A DNA stretch of 60,365 nucleotides from Streptomyces meridianus (GCF_023703325.1 NZ_JAMQGM010000047.1:1-60365); one strand, 5' to 3'. Shown: positions 10,676-19,441, counted from the first letter of the stretch. A program made the numbers and translations. The notes: generated by a model from the letters alone, not told the origin.

Positions 10676-12265
10676 ATGGCATCACGTCGGGACGAGCTGA
10701 ATGCGTACAGCTTCGCACGCAAACGGACGGTTGCTTCATTTCTGAAGCCGTTGCCCAACGGCTCCATGGAGAGCGCTCCACGCCCGGTGCGCACCGTTCT
10801 CCCCTCCGTCGTCCTCGGCATGGTGATCCTCGCCGGTTTCGGCGCCTGCGGTCTCATCAAGCCCGCGGCTCCCAAGGACTGGGACAAGGCGTATGCGCAC
10901 GTGATCGTCGGCGACGAGTCCACCACTCGCTACGTCGTCCTGAACACCGGCGAGAAGGACCGGCAGGGGCGCGCCAAGACGCAGCTGCACCCGGTCATGA
11001 ACCTCGCCTCGGCCCGGCTGCTGCTCAAGGAGAACGCCGACGTCCTCAAGGTCAAGGAGTCGGTGCTGGACGGACGCGGTGCGCCGCCCCACGGCCCGAT
11101 GATCGGTATCCCGTACGCGCCCGACCGGCTCCCCAGCGTGGACGAGGCCCGGGCGAAGAAGACCTGGGCGCTGTGCGAGCGGCCGGGTGTCGGTGAAGGT
11201 GCCAGGTCCCAGCGTGCGGTGTTCGTCCTCAGCGACAAGGACGGCCACCGCAAGAAGCTGACGGACACCAGCAAGGGCAAGGTGGACGGCCACCACTCGC
11301 TCTTCGTCCAGACGCCGGACGAGAAGAAGTATCTGGTCGATCAGCAGGGTGTCGCGCACCGGCTGGACGCGACCTGGTACGCCCGCAAGCTCGGCCAGTC
11401 CGTGGGGAACGCGGAGCAGTTCGACCAGACGATGGAGGGCATCCTGTTCAAGCAGGCCCAGCCCCAGCAGGTCAGCCAGGAATGGCTGGACAGCCTGATC
11501 CAGGCCCCGGTGCCGATTTTCTTTCCGCTGGTGAAGAACCCGGGCGGACGATCGTCCACCACCGGTGTCGACGAGCAGCACCGGACCGTCGGCAAGGTGC
11601 TGGAGGCCGATGGGGACCACTTCGTGGTGCTCGACGACGGAGTCGCTCCGGTCTCCGATTTCGTGGCGAAGCTCCTGCTGGAGGGGCCGATCGGCAGGAC
11701 CGCATACCCGGGTGAGGACCCGGAGGCCATCCGCGTCGGCCGAGCCAGCGTGACGCCGGACAAGCCGCAGTTCCTCGAGGAGCTGGGCGGCCACAAACTG
11801 GTGTGGCCGAAGGAGGCGACCAGTGCGGCGAACTCCCCCGAGGCGGGGGGTGACTCGGTCGTCTGCAGCGTCTACTACGGCGGCGAAAAGACCATCGGCG
11901 GCGTATCCACGGGCTTCCCGGAGATGACCACCTGGGCCGGCAAGGACTACCCTGCGCCGATCGCCGAGGGCAGCAGCTCGTACGTCAGTTCCGGCAGCGG
12001 CCTGCTCTACAAGGAGACGATGGGCAAGTCCACCGACGGCTCGCTGTTCCTGGTGACGGACACCGGTCTGCGCTACTCGATCCCGGTCAACAACGACAGT
12101 TCGACGACGACGGGCAACGACGCCAAGGACAAGAACCAGTCCCAGATCCGGCTGGGGTATGGCGCCATCGCCAGCCCGCCGCTGGTGCCCAAGGAGTGGT
12201 CGCGGCTGCTCTCGGCCGGGCCGTCCCTGAACGTGACCGAGGCGAAGCGGCCGCAGAGTTCCTGA
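10676..12265 (+). CDS. eccB: Type VII secretion core protein EccB
   Basis: EccB is a membrane-complex subunit with a large extracytoplasmic domain. The 529-aa product starts MASRRDELNAYSFARKRTV, the characteristic EccB N-terminus (cytoplasmic, contacting EccC in mycobacteria). One transmembrane helix follows at about residues 42-64 (VLPSVVLGMVILAGFGACG), then a long exported domain with repeat-like segments and two widely spaced cysteines (residues about 165 and 395). A gaggcggggag site precedes the ATG. It is divergent from eccE and is followed after 214 bp by esxB/esxA. Confidence 0.93.
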   Translation: MASRRDELNAYSFARKRTVASFLKPLPNGSMESAPRPVRTVLPSVVLGMVILAGFGACGLIKPAAPKDWDKAYAHVIVGDESTTRYVVLNTGEKDRQGRAKTQLHPVMNLASARLLLKENADVLKVKESVLDGRGAPPHGPMIGIPYAPDRLPSVDEARAKKTWALCERPGVGEGARSQRAVFVLSDKDGHRKKLTDTSKGKVDGHHSLFVQTPDEKKYLVDQQGVAHRLDATWYARKLGQSVGNAEQFDQTMEGILFKQAQPQQVSQEWLDSLIQAPVPIFFPLVKNPGGRSSTTGVDEQHRTVGKVLEADGDHFVVLDDGVAPVSDFVAKLLLEGPIGRTAYPGEDPEAIRVGRASVTPDKPQFLEELGGHKLVWPKEATSAANSPEAGGDSVVCSVYYGGEKTIGGVSTGFPEMTTWAGKDYPAPIAEGSSSYVSSGSGLLYKETMGKSTDGSLFLVTDTGLRYSIPVNNDSSTTTGNDAKDKNQSQIRLGYGAIASPPLVPKEWSRLLSAGPSLNVTEAKRPQSS

Positions 12266-12361
12266 TCGCGAGCGGTTCGGACGCCTCGATTCCGGTTCGA
12301 AATCGTTGCAGCGCCGTCCAGTTGGCGAATGTAGTGAACCGGTGACAATCGGCTTACCCCG

Positions 12362-12391
12362 TTGGGCTCCGTCGGACGGGGTGGCTATGGT
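12362..12391 (+). promoter_or_regulatory. Candidate promoter of the esxB-esxA pair
   Basis: A TTGGGC hexamer (12362-12367) and TATGGT (12386-12391) are separated by 18 bases, a reasonable vegetative promoter fit about 90 bases before the esxB ATG. A weaker TTGGCG/ACAATC pair lies at 12322-12350. No start-site data are available. Confidence 0.4.
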
Positions 12392-12479
12392 GAAGGCAGG
12401 CATCGGAAGGCGATGTCGGCGTGCGGCCGTTCTCGGGTGGCGCGCAGTGAGGTTCGAGTCTCATGGGGGACGTTGACTT

Positions 12480-12803
12480 ATGGCTGGTCAGCAATTCACT
12501 ACGACCGAGGCGGAGATGGTTGCGTTCAGCAACCGCATCTCCACGGTCAACAGCTCGATCCAGGGCGAGATCAAGCGTCTGCAGACGGTGATCGACACCC
12601 TGACCGGCGGGTGGAAGGGCGCAGCGGCCACCGCCTACAACAACATGCAGACGCAGGTCAACGAGGACGCGAACAAGCTCAACCAGATCCTCGGGGAGAT
12701 CAAGGAAGCGATCGACCAGACCACGAAGAACTACGTGGCCTCCGAGGAGGAGCAGCAGTCGATCGTCTCGAACGCCGGCGCTTCGGCCTCGCCGTTCGGA
12801 TGA
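12480..12803 (+). CDS. esxB: WXG100 protein, EsxB-type
   Basis: WXG100 proteins form antiparallel helical-hairpin heterodimers that are exported by, and needed for, ESX secretion. This 107-aa protein has two helices joined by a turn with the W-x-G motif (LTGGWKGAAATAY, about residues 41-53). A YxxxE signal (YVASE) lies near the C-terminus and a short flexible tail ends SPFG. It is the first of two esx genes, 73 bp apart, as in the Streptomyces esxBA pair; the B/A naming follows that order. It is probably co-transcribed with esxA and dimerises with it. Confidence 0.9.
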   Translation: MAGQQFTTTEAEMVAFSNRISTVNSSIQGEIKRLQTVIDTLTGGWKGAAATAYNNMQTQVNEDANKLNQILGEIKEAIDQTTKNYVASEEEQQSIVSNAGASASPFG

Positions 12804-12876
12804 CGGAGCCGCGTCGCCGTCCGGCGTACGCACTCCGCTGAACGCATCGACCTCACCGACTCCCCGAGGAGACACC

Positions 12877-13170
12877 ATGTCCGGCCAGATCCTCGTCAAT
12901 TTCTCGACGATCTCTCAGGGCGCTACCGACGTCCGCGCCACCGCAGGCAACATCAAGTCCCAGCTCGACGAGCTCGAGTCGGGCGTCAAGAAGATCGCCC
13001 AGACCTGGGAAGGTGCGGCCCAGGAGGGCTACCGCGCCAAGCAGGCCGAGTGGGACAAGCGCGCCGCGTCCCTGCACGCCACGCTCGAGGCCATCGCCAA
13101 GGCGCTCGACACGGCCGCTCAGAACTACCAGTCCACCGAGTCCCAGAACGCCAACATCTGGGGCAGCTGA
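12877..13170 (+). CDS. esxA: WXG100 protein, EsxA-type
   Basis: This 97-aa WXG100 partner has two helices around the W-x-G turn (IAQTWEGAAQEGY, about residues 43-55) and a C-terminal YxxxE signal (YQSTE). The length and the lack of a signal peptide are standard for the family. The ATG sits behind a strong gaggaga site. A stem-loop at 13214-13251 closes the pair and would keep esxBA transcript levels above those of mycP. Exported dimer formation with the 107-aa neighbour is inferred from the family. Confidence 0.92.
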   Translation: MSGQILVNFSTISQGATDVRATAGNIKSQLDELESGVKKIAQTWEGAAQEGYRAKQAEWDKRAASLHATLEAIAKALDTAAQNYQSTESQNANIWGS

Positions 13171-13213
13171 CAACAGGACGACTGGCAGCCCTCACCGGCT
13201 TGCCCAGTGATAG

Positions 13214-13251
13214 CGAGGGCGGGCGCGCTGCGACTGGTGCGCTCGCCCTCG
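13214..13251 (+). terminator. Stem-loop after esxA
   Basis: The arms cgagggcg/cgccctcg extend inward with gcgc/gcgc after a single mismatch, and the stem is followed by gtttcc. It separates the esx pair from mycP and could act as a leaky terminator or mRNA stabiliser. Confidence 0.65.
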
Positions 13252-13307
13252 TTTCCGTTGACCGAATCGTGACGCTGCGGCACATGCCGAGGGGGAGCAG
13301 GAACACC

Positions 13308-14585
13308 GTGGGATCCCACGTCGTCGGAAAACGAGCCGGACTCCGATCCGGGCGCCGCGTGCATGCTCGGCGCGCGATGGCCGCTGCGCTGTGCGCCCTC
13401 GGCCTGTCCTGCGCCGTTGCCGCACCGGCCGCCGCTGACCCGGGGACGGGCACCGGCACGAGGCTCGACAACGGACAGTGCAACGTCCAAGCCGGCTCGA
13501 TCAAGGGCACGCCGTGGTCGCTCCAGCGGCTGCTCACCGACCAGATGTGGGCCGACACCAAGGGCAAGGGTGTCAAGGTCGCGGTCATCGACACCGGGGT
13601 GAGCAGGACCAACCGCCAGATCGGCGCCAACCTCGTCGGCGGCAAGGACTTCATCGGGAAGGGCGACGGCACCAACGACACCGTCGGGCACGGCACGAAG
13701 GTCGCAGGCATCATCGCCGCGCGCAAGATCAAGTCCGTGGGTTTCTTCGGCATCGCCCCCGAGGCGACGATCATCCCGATCCGGCAGAACGACGACGAGC
13801 AGCACGGCAATGTCGGCACGATGGTGAAGGCGATCAACTACGCCATTGCCCAGGGCGCCGACATCATCAACATCTCCCAGGGAACGACGCAGGCGCTGCC
13901 GCCGAACTCGATCCTGGAACAGGCGATCAACAAGGCCCGGGCGGCCAATGTCCTGATCGTCGCCTCCGCCGGCAACGACGGTGCCAGCGGCGAGCAGAAG
14001 GACACCTATCCGGCGGCGTTCGAGGGCGTGCTGGGCGTGGCGGCGTCCGACCGCAGCAACGAGCGCGCCGGGTTCTCGCAGGCGGGCGAGCACGTCGACA
14101 TCGCAGCACCGGGCGTCGACATGGTCTCGACCGTTCCGGGCGGCGGCCACTGCGTCGACCAGGGCACCAGCTTCGCCGCACCCTATGCTGCGGGTGTCGC
14201 GGCTCTGCTGAAGGCGAAGAACCCGAAGTGGACGCCGGACCAGATCATCTGGCACATGGAGCAGACCGCGGACCGGGTGGAGCCGGGGCGGACCGACAAC
14301 ATCGGCTGGGGCGTCGTCGATCCGGTGGCCGCGATGAGCGACGACACGACGCCGACCGCCGAGCCCACCCCGGACACAGCGCGCAACGACGCCGGCGCCG
14401 CGCACATCAAACCGGCCCACCTGATCATCGGCGAGACGCCGCAGGAGCGGCGTACCCGCTACGGGGTGTATGTCTTCACGGCCGGGCTGCTCGCCATCGG
14501 CCTCATCGTCGGCTCGGGCGTGGCGATCCGCGACTGGCGCCGCAAGACTTCAACCAGCTCTCACGGGGAGGCCAACAGTGGCTGA
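13308..14585 (+). CDS. mycP: Mycosin-type membrane-anchored subtilisin-like protease MycP
   Basis: Mycosins are S8 serine proteases needed for ESX complex stability and able to cleave some substrates. The 425-aa product has a signal peptide (basic HARR, a hydrophobic Ala/Leu core, AAPAAA), the catalytic triad Asp95 (AVIDTGV), His128 (GHGTKVAG) and Ser288 (GTSFAAPYAAG), and a C-terminal transmembrane helix (VFTAGLLAIGLIVGSGVAI) before a short basic tail. The GTG at 13308 has a gggggagcagga site; an in-frame ATG at 13284 is the alternative. Its end overlaps the next small gene by 8 bp. Confidence 0.92.
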   Translation: MGSHVVGKRAGLRSGRRVHARRAMAAALCALGLSCAVAAPAAADPGTGTGTRLDNGQCNVQAGSIKGTPWSLQRLLTDQMWADTKGKGVKVAVIDTGVSRTNRQIGANLVGGKDFIGKGDGTNDTVGHGTKVAGIIAARKIKSVGFFGIAPEATIIPIRQNDDEQHGNVGTMVKAINYAIAQGADIINISQGTTQALPPNSILEQAINKARAANVLIVASAGNDGASGEQKDTYPAAFEGVLGVAASDRSNERAGFSQAGEHVDIAAPGVDMVSTVPGGGHCVDQGTSFAAPYAAGVAALLKAKNPKWTPDQIIWHMEQTADRVEPGRTDNIGWGVVDPVAAMSDDTTPTAEPTPDTARNDAGAAHIKPAHLIIGETPQERRTRYGVYVFTAGLLAIGLIVGSGVAIRDWRRKTSTSSHGEANSG

Positions 14586-14898
14586 GCAGTACGGGGTGGA
14601 CCTCAGCGCCCTTGACCAGGTGGTCAAGGAGCTCAACCAGGTCCTGAAGGACATGGGCGGGCCGAGGAGCAAGGCGAAGCACAACACCTACATCCCGAAA
14701 GGGGCGTTGGGGAAGGGCTTTTCCGAGGAGGCAGAGCTCTATCAGGAGCATGCCGAGACCAAGGCGAAGATCGAGGACGAGATCCTGAAGAAGATCGAGG
14801 ACCTCATCGACGACTTCGGCAAGAAGACGGAGAAGACGCGGGGCGCGTACGACGACGCCGAGACCGCGAACTCCGTCAAGCCCAAGGATCTGTCGTAA
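14578..14898 (+). CDS. Small helical protein coupled to mycP, probable ESX-associated
   Basis: The 106-aa product (starting VAEQYGVDLSALDQVVKELN) is predicted almost entirely helical and highly charged, with a central Gly-Pro break and a Lys/Glu-rich second half (KIEDEILKKIEDLIDDF). It has no signal peptide or membrane segment and no clear W-x-G. Size and helical layout resemble ESX partner proteins rather than an enzyme. The GTG lies behind ggggaggc and overlaps the mycP end. I do not recognise the family; pairing with the next gene's product is a guess. Confidence 0.75.
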   Translation: MAEQYGVDLSALDQVVKELNQVLKDMGGPRSKAKHNTYIPKGALGKGFSEEAELYQEHAETKAKIEDEILKKIEDLIDDFGKKTEKTRGAYDDAETANSVKPKDLS

Positions 14899-14942
14899 GA
14901 GCTGGGCCGAAGACAACATCAGACGGAAATGGGGGCTGAAAG

Positions 14943-16394
14943 ATGGGTCAGGGTGATCCGATCAGGGGTGTCGACTTCGACACGAGCTTCAACGAGATGG
15001 GGCTGAAAGAGCTCAAGGCGATGGTCGCCGGAGCCAACCCCGGCCTGGTGAAAGAAGTCAGCCAGCACTACGCGGCCATCCAGGAAGAGCTCGTCGGTGA
15101 GCACGGCATTCAGCAAAAGTTCGAGAAGGCCGTGAACAAGGTCCTGGAGACCTGGCACGGCAAGTCCGCCGACCGCTTCCGCAAACGGGCGATCGAGATC
15201 AGCCAGAACATCAGCGAGGGAGCGGCGGAGGTACAGAACGCCTCCCAGGCCATGGGCGCTGTGGCCGGTGCCCTGCAGGCAGCAGTCGATGCGGTAAGCG
15301 CGGTCGAAGAGCCGAATATCGCCGAAAGGGCATGGGACTGGGGCACTGACACTGCGACCAGCCCGGGCGGCGCAGCGGCTGCACTCGCAGGCGGGGTTCC
15401 TGGTGGCAGCGCGATTGTGTACGGCGGTGCCAAGATGTTCGGCGTCGACGTCGGCCGGAGCGACGAGGGGCTCAAGCGCGACCTGGCAGCCGGGGCCAGC
15501 ACTCGACAAGCGCTGGAGAACAACTCGGGTTCGCTGTCGGCGGGTAAGGAGGCTGCACTTCAAGCTGCCATTCCCATGGAGTCTCTGGCTGCGACCTACA
15601 AGGCGCAGTCGAAGGTCTTGAAGGAGGGCGGGTCCGGAGGCGTTCATGAAAGAACACCACCTCCTTATCCCGGTGGGCCGAACAATCCGAACGTCGGATC
15701 GGTCGGTCCGGTCCCGTCAGGAATGCCTTCCGGAGGCGGAGCCGGCGCTTACAAGCCGACCAGTCCAGGAGGCATCTCGATGCCGTCGTCCGATATCACT
15801 GCGCCTCGTACGCCCGGAATTTCGGGTGGAGGCGGATCTCAGATCGGGACCGGTCTGAGTGGCTTCAACAGCGGCACCGGGGGAGTGGGTGCTGGTGGTG
15901 GGGTCGGCGGCGGTGGCCTCGGAGCCGGAGGACTCGGCAGCGGTGTCGGAGCCGGGGGTGCAGGATCAACCTCCGGGACTACAGGTATCCCAGGGATGCC
16001 TGGGGGCGGAATGGGAGCAGGCGCTGCCGGAGGCGCGGGCTCACGCGGTGGTGCACGAACCGGCATGCCAGGTGCTGCAGGTGCAGGTGCTGCTGGTGCG
16101 GGGGGTGCCAAGGGATCGGGCCGTGGAGGTTCCCTGGCGCGTCAGCGCGGGGGCGTCGTCGGCAAGGCCAAGGGCGCTGGAGCCGGTGCGCAAGGCGGCT
16201 CGGGTCTGCACCGGAGCCGAGGTGGAAGTCAGGCGGGCAAGCCTGCCAGCGGGCGCGGAATGGCGGGAGCCACTGGCGCTCACGGTGCATCCGGGAACCG
16301 GGAGGACAGGGGGGGTGAGCGTCCTGACTACCTGGTTGAGGAAGAGGAGACGTGGACCCCGCAGCGTAATGTTGCTCCTCGGGTCATCGAGTAG
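14943..16394 (+). CDS. WXG-like N-terminal domain with long Gly-rich tail, putative ESX substrate
   Basis: The 483-aa protein begins with a helical domain (about residues 1-150) bearing a W-x-G-type motif, VLETWHGKSADRF, like the PPE/WXG family. A disordered tail rich in Gly, Pro, Ser and Ala follows (GGVGGGGLGAGGLGSG and similar). It ends in an acidic and Trp-containing segment (VEEEETWTPQRNV). There is no Sec signal, so export would have to be by the ESX machine. It lies 44 bp after the mycP-coupled small gene and before two extra mycosins, which could process it. Function unknown; the substrate role is inferred from architecture. Confidence 0.75.
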   Translation: MGQGDPIRGVDFDTSFNEMGLKELKAMVAGANPGLVKEVSQHYAAIQEELVGEHGIQQKFEKAVNKVLETWHGKSADRFRKRAIEISQNISEGAAEVQNASQAMGAVAGALQAAVDAVSAVEEPNIAERAWDWGTDTATSPGGAAAALAGGVPGGSAIVYGGAKMFGVDVGRSDEGLKRDLAAGASTRQALENNSGSLSAGKEAALQAAIPMESLAATYKAQSKVLKEGGSGGVHERTPPPYPGGPNNPNVGSVGPVPSGMPSGGGAGAYKPTSPGGISMPSSDITAPRTPGISGGGGSQIGTGLSGFNSGTGGVGAGGGVGGGGLGAGGLGSGVGAGGAGSTSGTTGIPGMPGGGMGAGAAGGAGSRGGARTGMPGAAGAGAAGAGGAKGSGRGGSLARQRGGVVGKAKGAGAGAQGGSGLHRSRGGSQAGKPASGRGMAGATGAHGASGNREDRGGERPDYLVEEEETWTPQRNVAPRVIE

Positions 16395-16414
16395 CCAAGA
16401 GAGCCATCGACAGT

Positions 16415-16450
16415 GGGCGGGCCCGCAAGTCTTCACTCTGCGGCCCGCCC
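16415..16450 (+). terminator. Stem-loop before the second mycosin-like gene
   Basis: The arms gggcgggcccgca (16415-16427) and tgcggcccgccc (16439-16450) form a stem with one bulge, followed by ttt. It lies 20 bases beyond the stop of the Gly-rich protein gene and just upstream of the ribosome binding site of the protease gene at 16470. Confidence 0.65.
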
Positions 16451-16469
16451 TTTGGGGAGAGGTACGGGC

Positions 16470-17753
16470 ATGAGTGTCACGCGAACGCTGCGTGCGGTGG
16501 GCAGCGCTGTGCTGGCGGGAGCGCTGCTCATCGGAACCGGGTCTGTTGCGTCGGCCGACGAGATCAGGGACAGCCAGTGGCCATTGAAGGCCTTTGACGC
16601 CGAGAAGGTGTGGCGGCTTTCCACGGGCCGGGGTGTCACGGTCGCAGTCATCGACAACGGAGTGAACCGTGATCACCCCGATTTGAGGGGGAACGTCCTT
16701 CCGGGGAAGGATTTCACCGGTGCTGGGACGGCGGATCGCGTGGAGAACAGTGACCACGGTACGGGGATGGCATCCCTGATCGCAGGGCACGGTCACGGGC
16801 CGGGTGGTTCCCAGGGGATAAAGGGTCTCGCACCGGATGTCAAGATTCTCCCCCTGCAGGTGAGCGATGGCGAGGAAGATTCGGCAGGCGACGGTGAGCT
16901 TGCCAAGGCGATCAGGTATGCCGTTGACCACGGTGCGACGGTCATCAACATGTCCATTGCGGGGCACAATTCGCGCGACGAGGAAAAGCGAGCAATCGCC
17001 TATGCCTTGAAGCGCGATGTGCTCGTCGTAGCTGGAGCGGGTAACTCAGGGACGAACAACAAGCAGTATCCGGCTGCCTATCCGGGTGTCCTTGCAGTCG
17101 GAGCTGTTGATTCGACGGGAACGATCTGGGAAAACTCGACTTACGGTCCCCATCTGAAGTTGACCGCACCCGGAGTTCACATCAACTCTGCGGGAACCGA
17201 AGTTCAGTACGGGTTCGCAGACGGCACATCCGATTCGACCGCCTATGTGTCGGCTGCAGCCGCTCTGCTCCGCGCGAAATTTCCTGATCTCACTGCTGGG
17301 CAGGTTGCCAATCGGTTGACGAAGACTGCACTCAAACCTGATGGCGTGAGCCAATTTCCGGACGAGCACTATGGATACGGCACCATCCGTCCCCTCCGCG
17401 CACTGACGGAGGACGTTCCGGCGGGCTCCAAGTACGGCCCCCTGGAAGTGCCGAAGTCGGATCCTTCGGCCGGGGCACCGGGGAGTTCGTCCGGCGACAA
17501 CGCGAGTGATGAGAACGGTGGGATCAGCCCGGTAGCCATCGTGCTTGTTCTTGGCGTGTTGGCCCTCCTTGTCGTCGTGATCGCGCTGGTGGTGAAGGGT
17601 AAGAACCGCAGGAACGGCCCTCCTTCCGGTGGTTCGGGAGGCTGGGGCCATCAGGGTGGTGTGCCTGGCTACCCGCAGCACCACCCCAACCCGCACCAGC
17701 AGCAGGAACCTCCGCCGGGTTCGTACCCGTCTGCCCCGCCTCCTCGACAGTAG
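16470..17753 (+). CDS. Second mycosin-like S8 protease (paralogue 1)
   Basis: This 427-aa secreted, membrane-anchored subtilisin-like protease has a signal peptide (MSVTRTLRAVGSAVLAGALL, cleavage near VASA), the triad Asp62 (AVIDNGV), His96 (DHGTGMAS) and Ser254 (GTSDSTAYVSA), and a C-terminal transmembrane segment (VAIVLVLGVLALLVVVIALV). A cytosolic tail rich in Pro, Gln and His ends the protein. It differs from canonical MycP in the DNGV motif and the tail. A ggggagagg site sits before the ATG at 16470. It is closely related to the next gene, indicating tandem duplication. Mycosin function is inferred from context and topology. Confidence 0.87.
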   Translation: MSVTRTLRAVGSAVLAGALLIGTGSVASADEIRDSQWPLKAFDAEKVWRLSTGRGVTVAVIDNGVNRDHPDLRGNVLPGKDFTGAGTADRVENSDHGTGMASLIAGHGHGPGGSQGIKGLAPDVKILPLQVSDGEEDSAGDGELAKAIRYAVDHGATVINMSIAGHNSRDEEKRAIAYALKRDVLVVAGAGNSGTNNKQYPAAYPGVLAVGAVDSTGTIWENSTYGPHLKLTAPGVHINSAGTEVQYGFADGTSDSTAYVSAAAALLRAKFPDLTAGQVANRLTKTALKPDGVSQFPDEHYGYGTIRPLRALTEDVPAGSKYGPLEVPKSDPSAGAPGSSSGDNASDENGGISPVAIVLVLGVLALLVVVIALVVKGKNRRNGPPSGGSGGWGHQGGVPGYPQHHPNPHQQQEPPPGSYPSAPPPRQ

Positions 17754-17780
17754 TTCGCACATTGGATGACTCGTGGGTTC

Positions 17781-17810
17781 CGGGTCCGCAGCCTTCAGGC
17801 TGCGGACCCG
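17781..17810 (+). terminator. Perfect 13-bp hairpin between the tandem proteases
   Basis: The stem cgggtccgcagcc/ggctgcggacccg with loop ttca is perfect. A very similar hairpin with the same flanking gtgggttc follows the next protease gene (19268-19299), so the hairpin was probably duplicated with the gene. No T-run is present. Confidence 0.8.
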
Positions 17811-17830
17811 GATTTGGTGAGAGGCAGGGG

Positions 17831-19240
17831 ATGAGAACTACACGAACGCTGCATGCGGTGGGCAGCGCCGCGATGGTGGGAGCACTGTTCTTTGGGATGG
17901 CCCCTGTCGCCTCGGCAGACCAAACGCGGGACAACCAATGGCCGTTGAAGGCTTTCGATGCCCGGCGAGTCTGGAAGGATTCCACCGGTGCAGGTGTCAC
18001 CGTCGCCGTCATCGACAACGGGGTGAACGGAGATCGCCCCGATCTGAAGGGAAGCGTTCTCCCAGGAACGAGTCTGATCAGCGGGGGCGGTGCCGCCAAT
18101 CAGGAAGTCCAGGGAAACCATGGCACGGCGATGACGTCCATCATCGCTGGACATGGTCACGGTCCCCGGGGCTCTGACGGAATCAAAGGTCTGGCTCCCG
18201 ATGTGAAGATCCTCCCTATCAAGCTCTACGCCGGCGATGAAGAAGGCAGAGGGGAGGGGTGGCAGATAGCCAAAGCAATTCGCTATGCCGTTGACAACGG
18301 TGCCTCTGTGGTCAACATGTCGGTTGGCAGCTACGGTTCTTCGGAACAGGAGAGGCGAGCGGTTGCCCATGCCTTGAAACGTGACGTGTTGTTGGTTGCT
18401 GCATCCGGAAATTCTGGGACTGACACCAAACAATATCCTGCATCCTACCCAGGCGTCTTCGCGGTTGGAGCCGTCGATGCTTCCGCCAAAATTTGGAGGG
18501 ATTCCAGCTATGGTCCGCAGGTGAAGTTGACCGCTCCTGGAGTCGATGTTTATTCGGCCGGAAACTCGGTACCCTACGGGATCACAGAAGGTACATCCTC
18601 TGCGACGGCTTACGTGCCAGCTGCTGCAGCCCTGATCCGATCCAAGTTCCCGGACCTCACGGCTGGCCAGGTTGCAAATCGACTGACGAAGACCGCGCTC
18701 AAGCCGGACGGTGTCGAGAAGCTTCCGGACGAGCATTATGGGTATGGCGTCATTCGTCCCCTGCGTGCCCTGACGGAGAATATTCCTGCCGGCTCCAAGT
18801 ACGGCCCTCTGGACGTACCGAAGGCGGACCCGGCCGACGTCGAGGGGTCACGGGACGATGCGTCCGACGCGCAGACCGGTGCGGACGAAGGGGCCAGCCC
18901 GCTGCTCACGGCGATCTTGGCCGGAGGCCTGCTCATGATGCTTGCCGTCATTGCCGTCATCGCCGGGTTCCTCGCCCTGGCGGTCATTTTGATCGTCGTC
19001 GTGGTGAAGAAGGCCCGCCGCAACGGTTCGCCTCCTGGTGGGCCTGGCGGCTACGGGCAGCCGGTTGCTCCCGGGTACCCGCAGCAGCCGCCTGGTCCGT
19101 ACCAGCAGCAGGTGACTCCGCACGGCTCGTACCCGTCCGGCCCGTACCGGCGATCCGCTCCGCAGGGCCCGTACCCGCCCGGGCCGCAGCAGGATCCGCC
19201 CACCGGCCCCTATCCGCCCGGGCCGCCGCCGCGGCTGTAG
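17831..19240 (+). CDS. Third mycosin-like S8 protease (paralogue 2)
   Basis: The 469-aa product is clearly paralogous to the preceding protease along its whole length. It has a signal peptide (MRTTRTLHAVGSAAMVGALF, VASA site), the triad Asp62 (AVIDNGV), His97 (NHGTAMTS) and Ser256 (GTSSATAYVPA), the shared LTAGQVANRLTKTALKPDGV block, a transmembrane segment and a longer Pro/Gly/Tyr-rich tail. The catalytic domain contains blocks of lower GC (34 of 60 bases at 18421-18480), unlike the tail. A gaggcagggg site precedes the ATG at 17831. Substrate unknown; it may process exported proteins of the locus. Confidence 0.87.
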   Translation: MRTTRTLHAVGSAAMVGALFFGMAPVASADQTRDNQWPLKAFDARRVWKDSTGAGVTVAVIDNGVNGDRPDLKGSVLPGTSLISGGGAANQEVQGNHGTAMTSIIAGHGHGPRGSDGIKGLAPDVKILPIKLYAGDEEGRGEGWQIAKAIRYAVDNGASVVNMSVGSYGSSEQERRAVAHALKRDVLLVAASGNSGTDTKQYPASYPGVFAVGAVDASAKIWRDSSYGPQVKLTAPGVDVYSAGNSVPYGITEGTSSATAYVPAAAALIRSKFPDLTAGQVANRLTKTALKPDGVEKLPDEHYGYGVIRPLRALTENIPAGSKYGPLDVPKADPADVEGSRDDASDAQTGADEGASPLLTAILAGGLLMMLAVIAVIAGFLALAVILIVVVVKKARRNGSPPGGPGGYGQPVAPGYPQQPPGPYQQQVTPHGSYPSGPYRRSAPQGPYPPGPQQDPPTGPYPPGPPPRL

Positions 19241-19267
19241 TTCGGGCACTGGGTGACGTGGTGGGTT

Positions 19268-19299
19268 CCGGGTCCGCAGCCTTCGGGCCGCGGACCCGG
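19268..19299 (+). terminator. Hairpin after the third protease, copy of 17781-17810
   Basis: The arms cgggtccgcagcc and gggccgcggacccg form a stem with one mismatch. The context gtgggttcc is shared with the hairpin at 17781. It marks the end of the mycP-side transcription unit. Confidence 0.75.
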
Positions 19300-19441
19300 C
19301 TGTCGGTGGCCGGTTGCCGCATCCGCCGCACACGGTCTCCTCGGACATGCTCCATCGCCCGTCGTCTGCCTGCCCACGGCCACTGAGCCGGTGCACCTGC
19401 GACCTCTACATTCCGCACAACATTTCTGCACAGCAGTAAAT

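Noticed and set aside
16470..19240. The two extra S8 proteases as dead paralogues
   Set aside because: Asp, His and Ser of the triad are all present in both, so inactivation is not supported.
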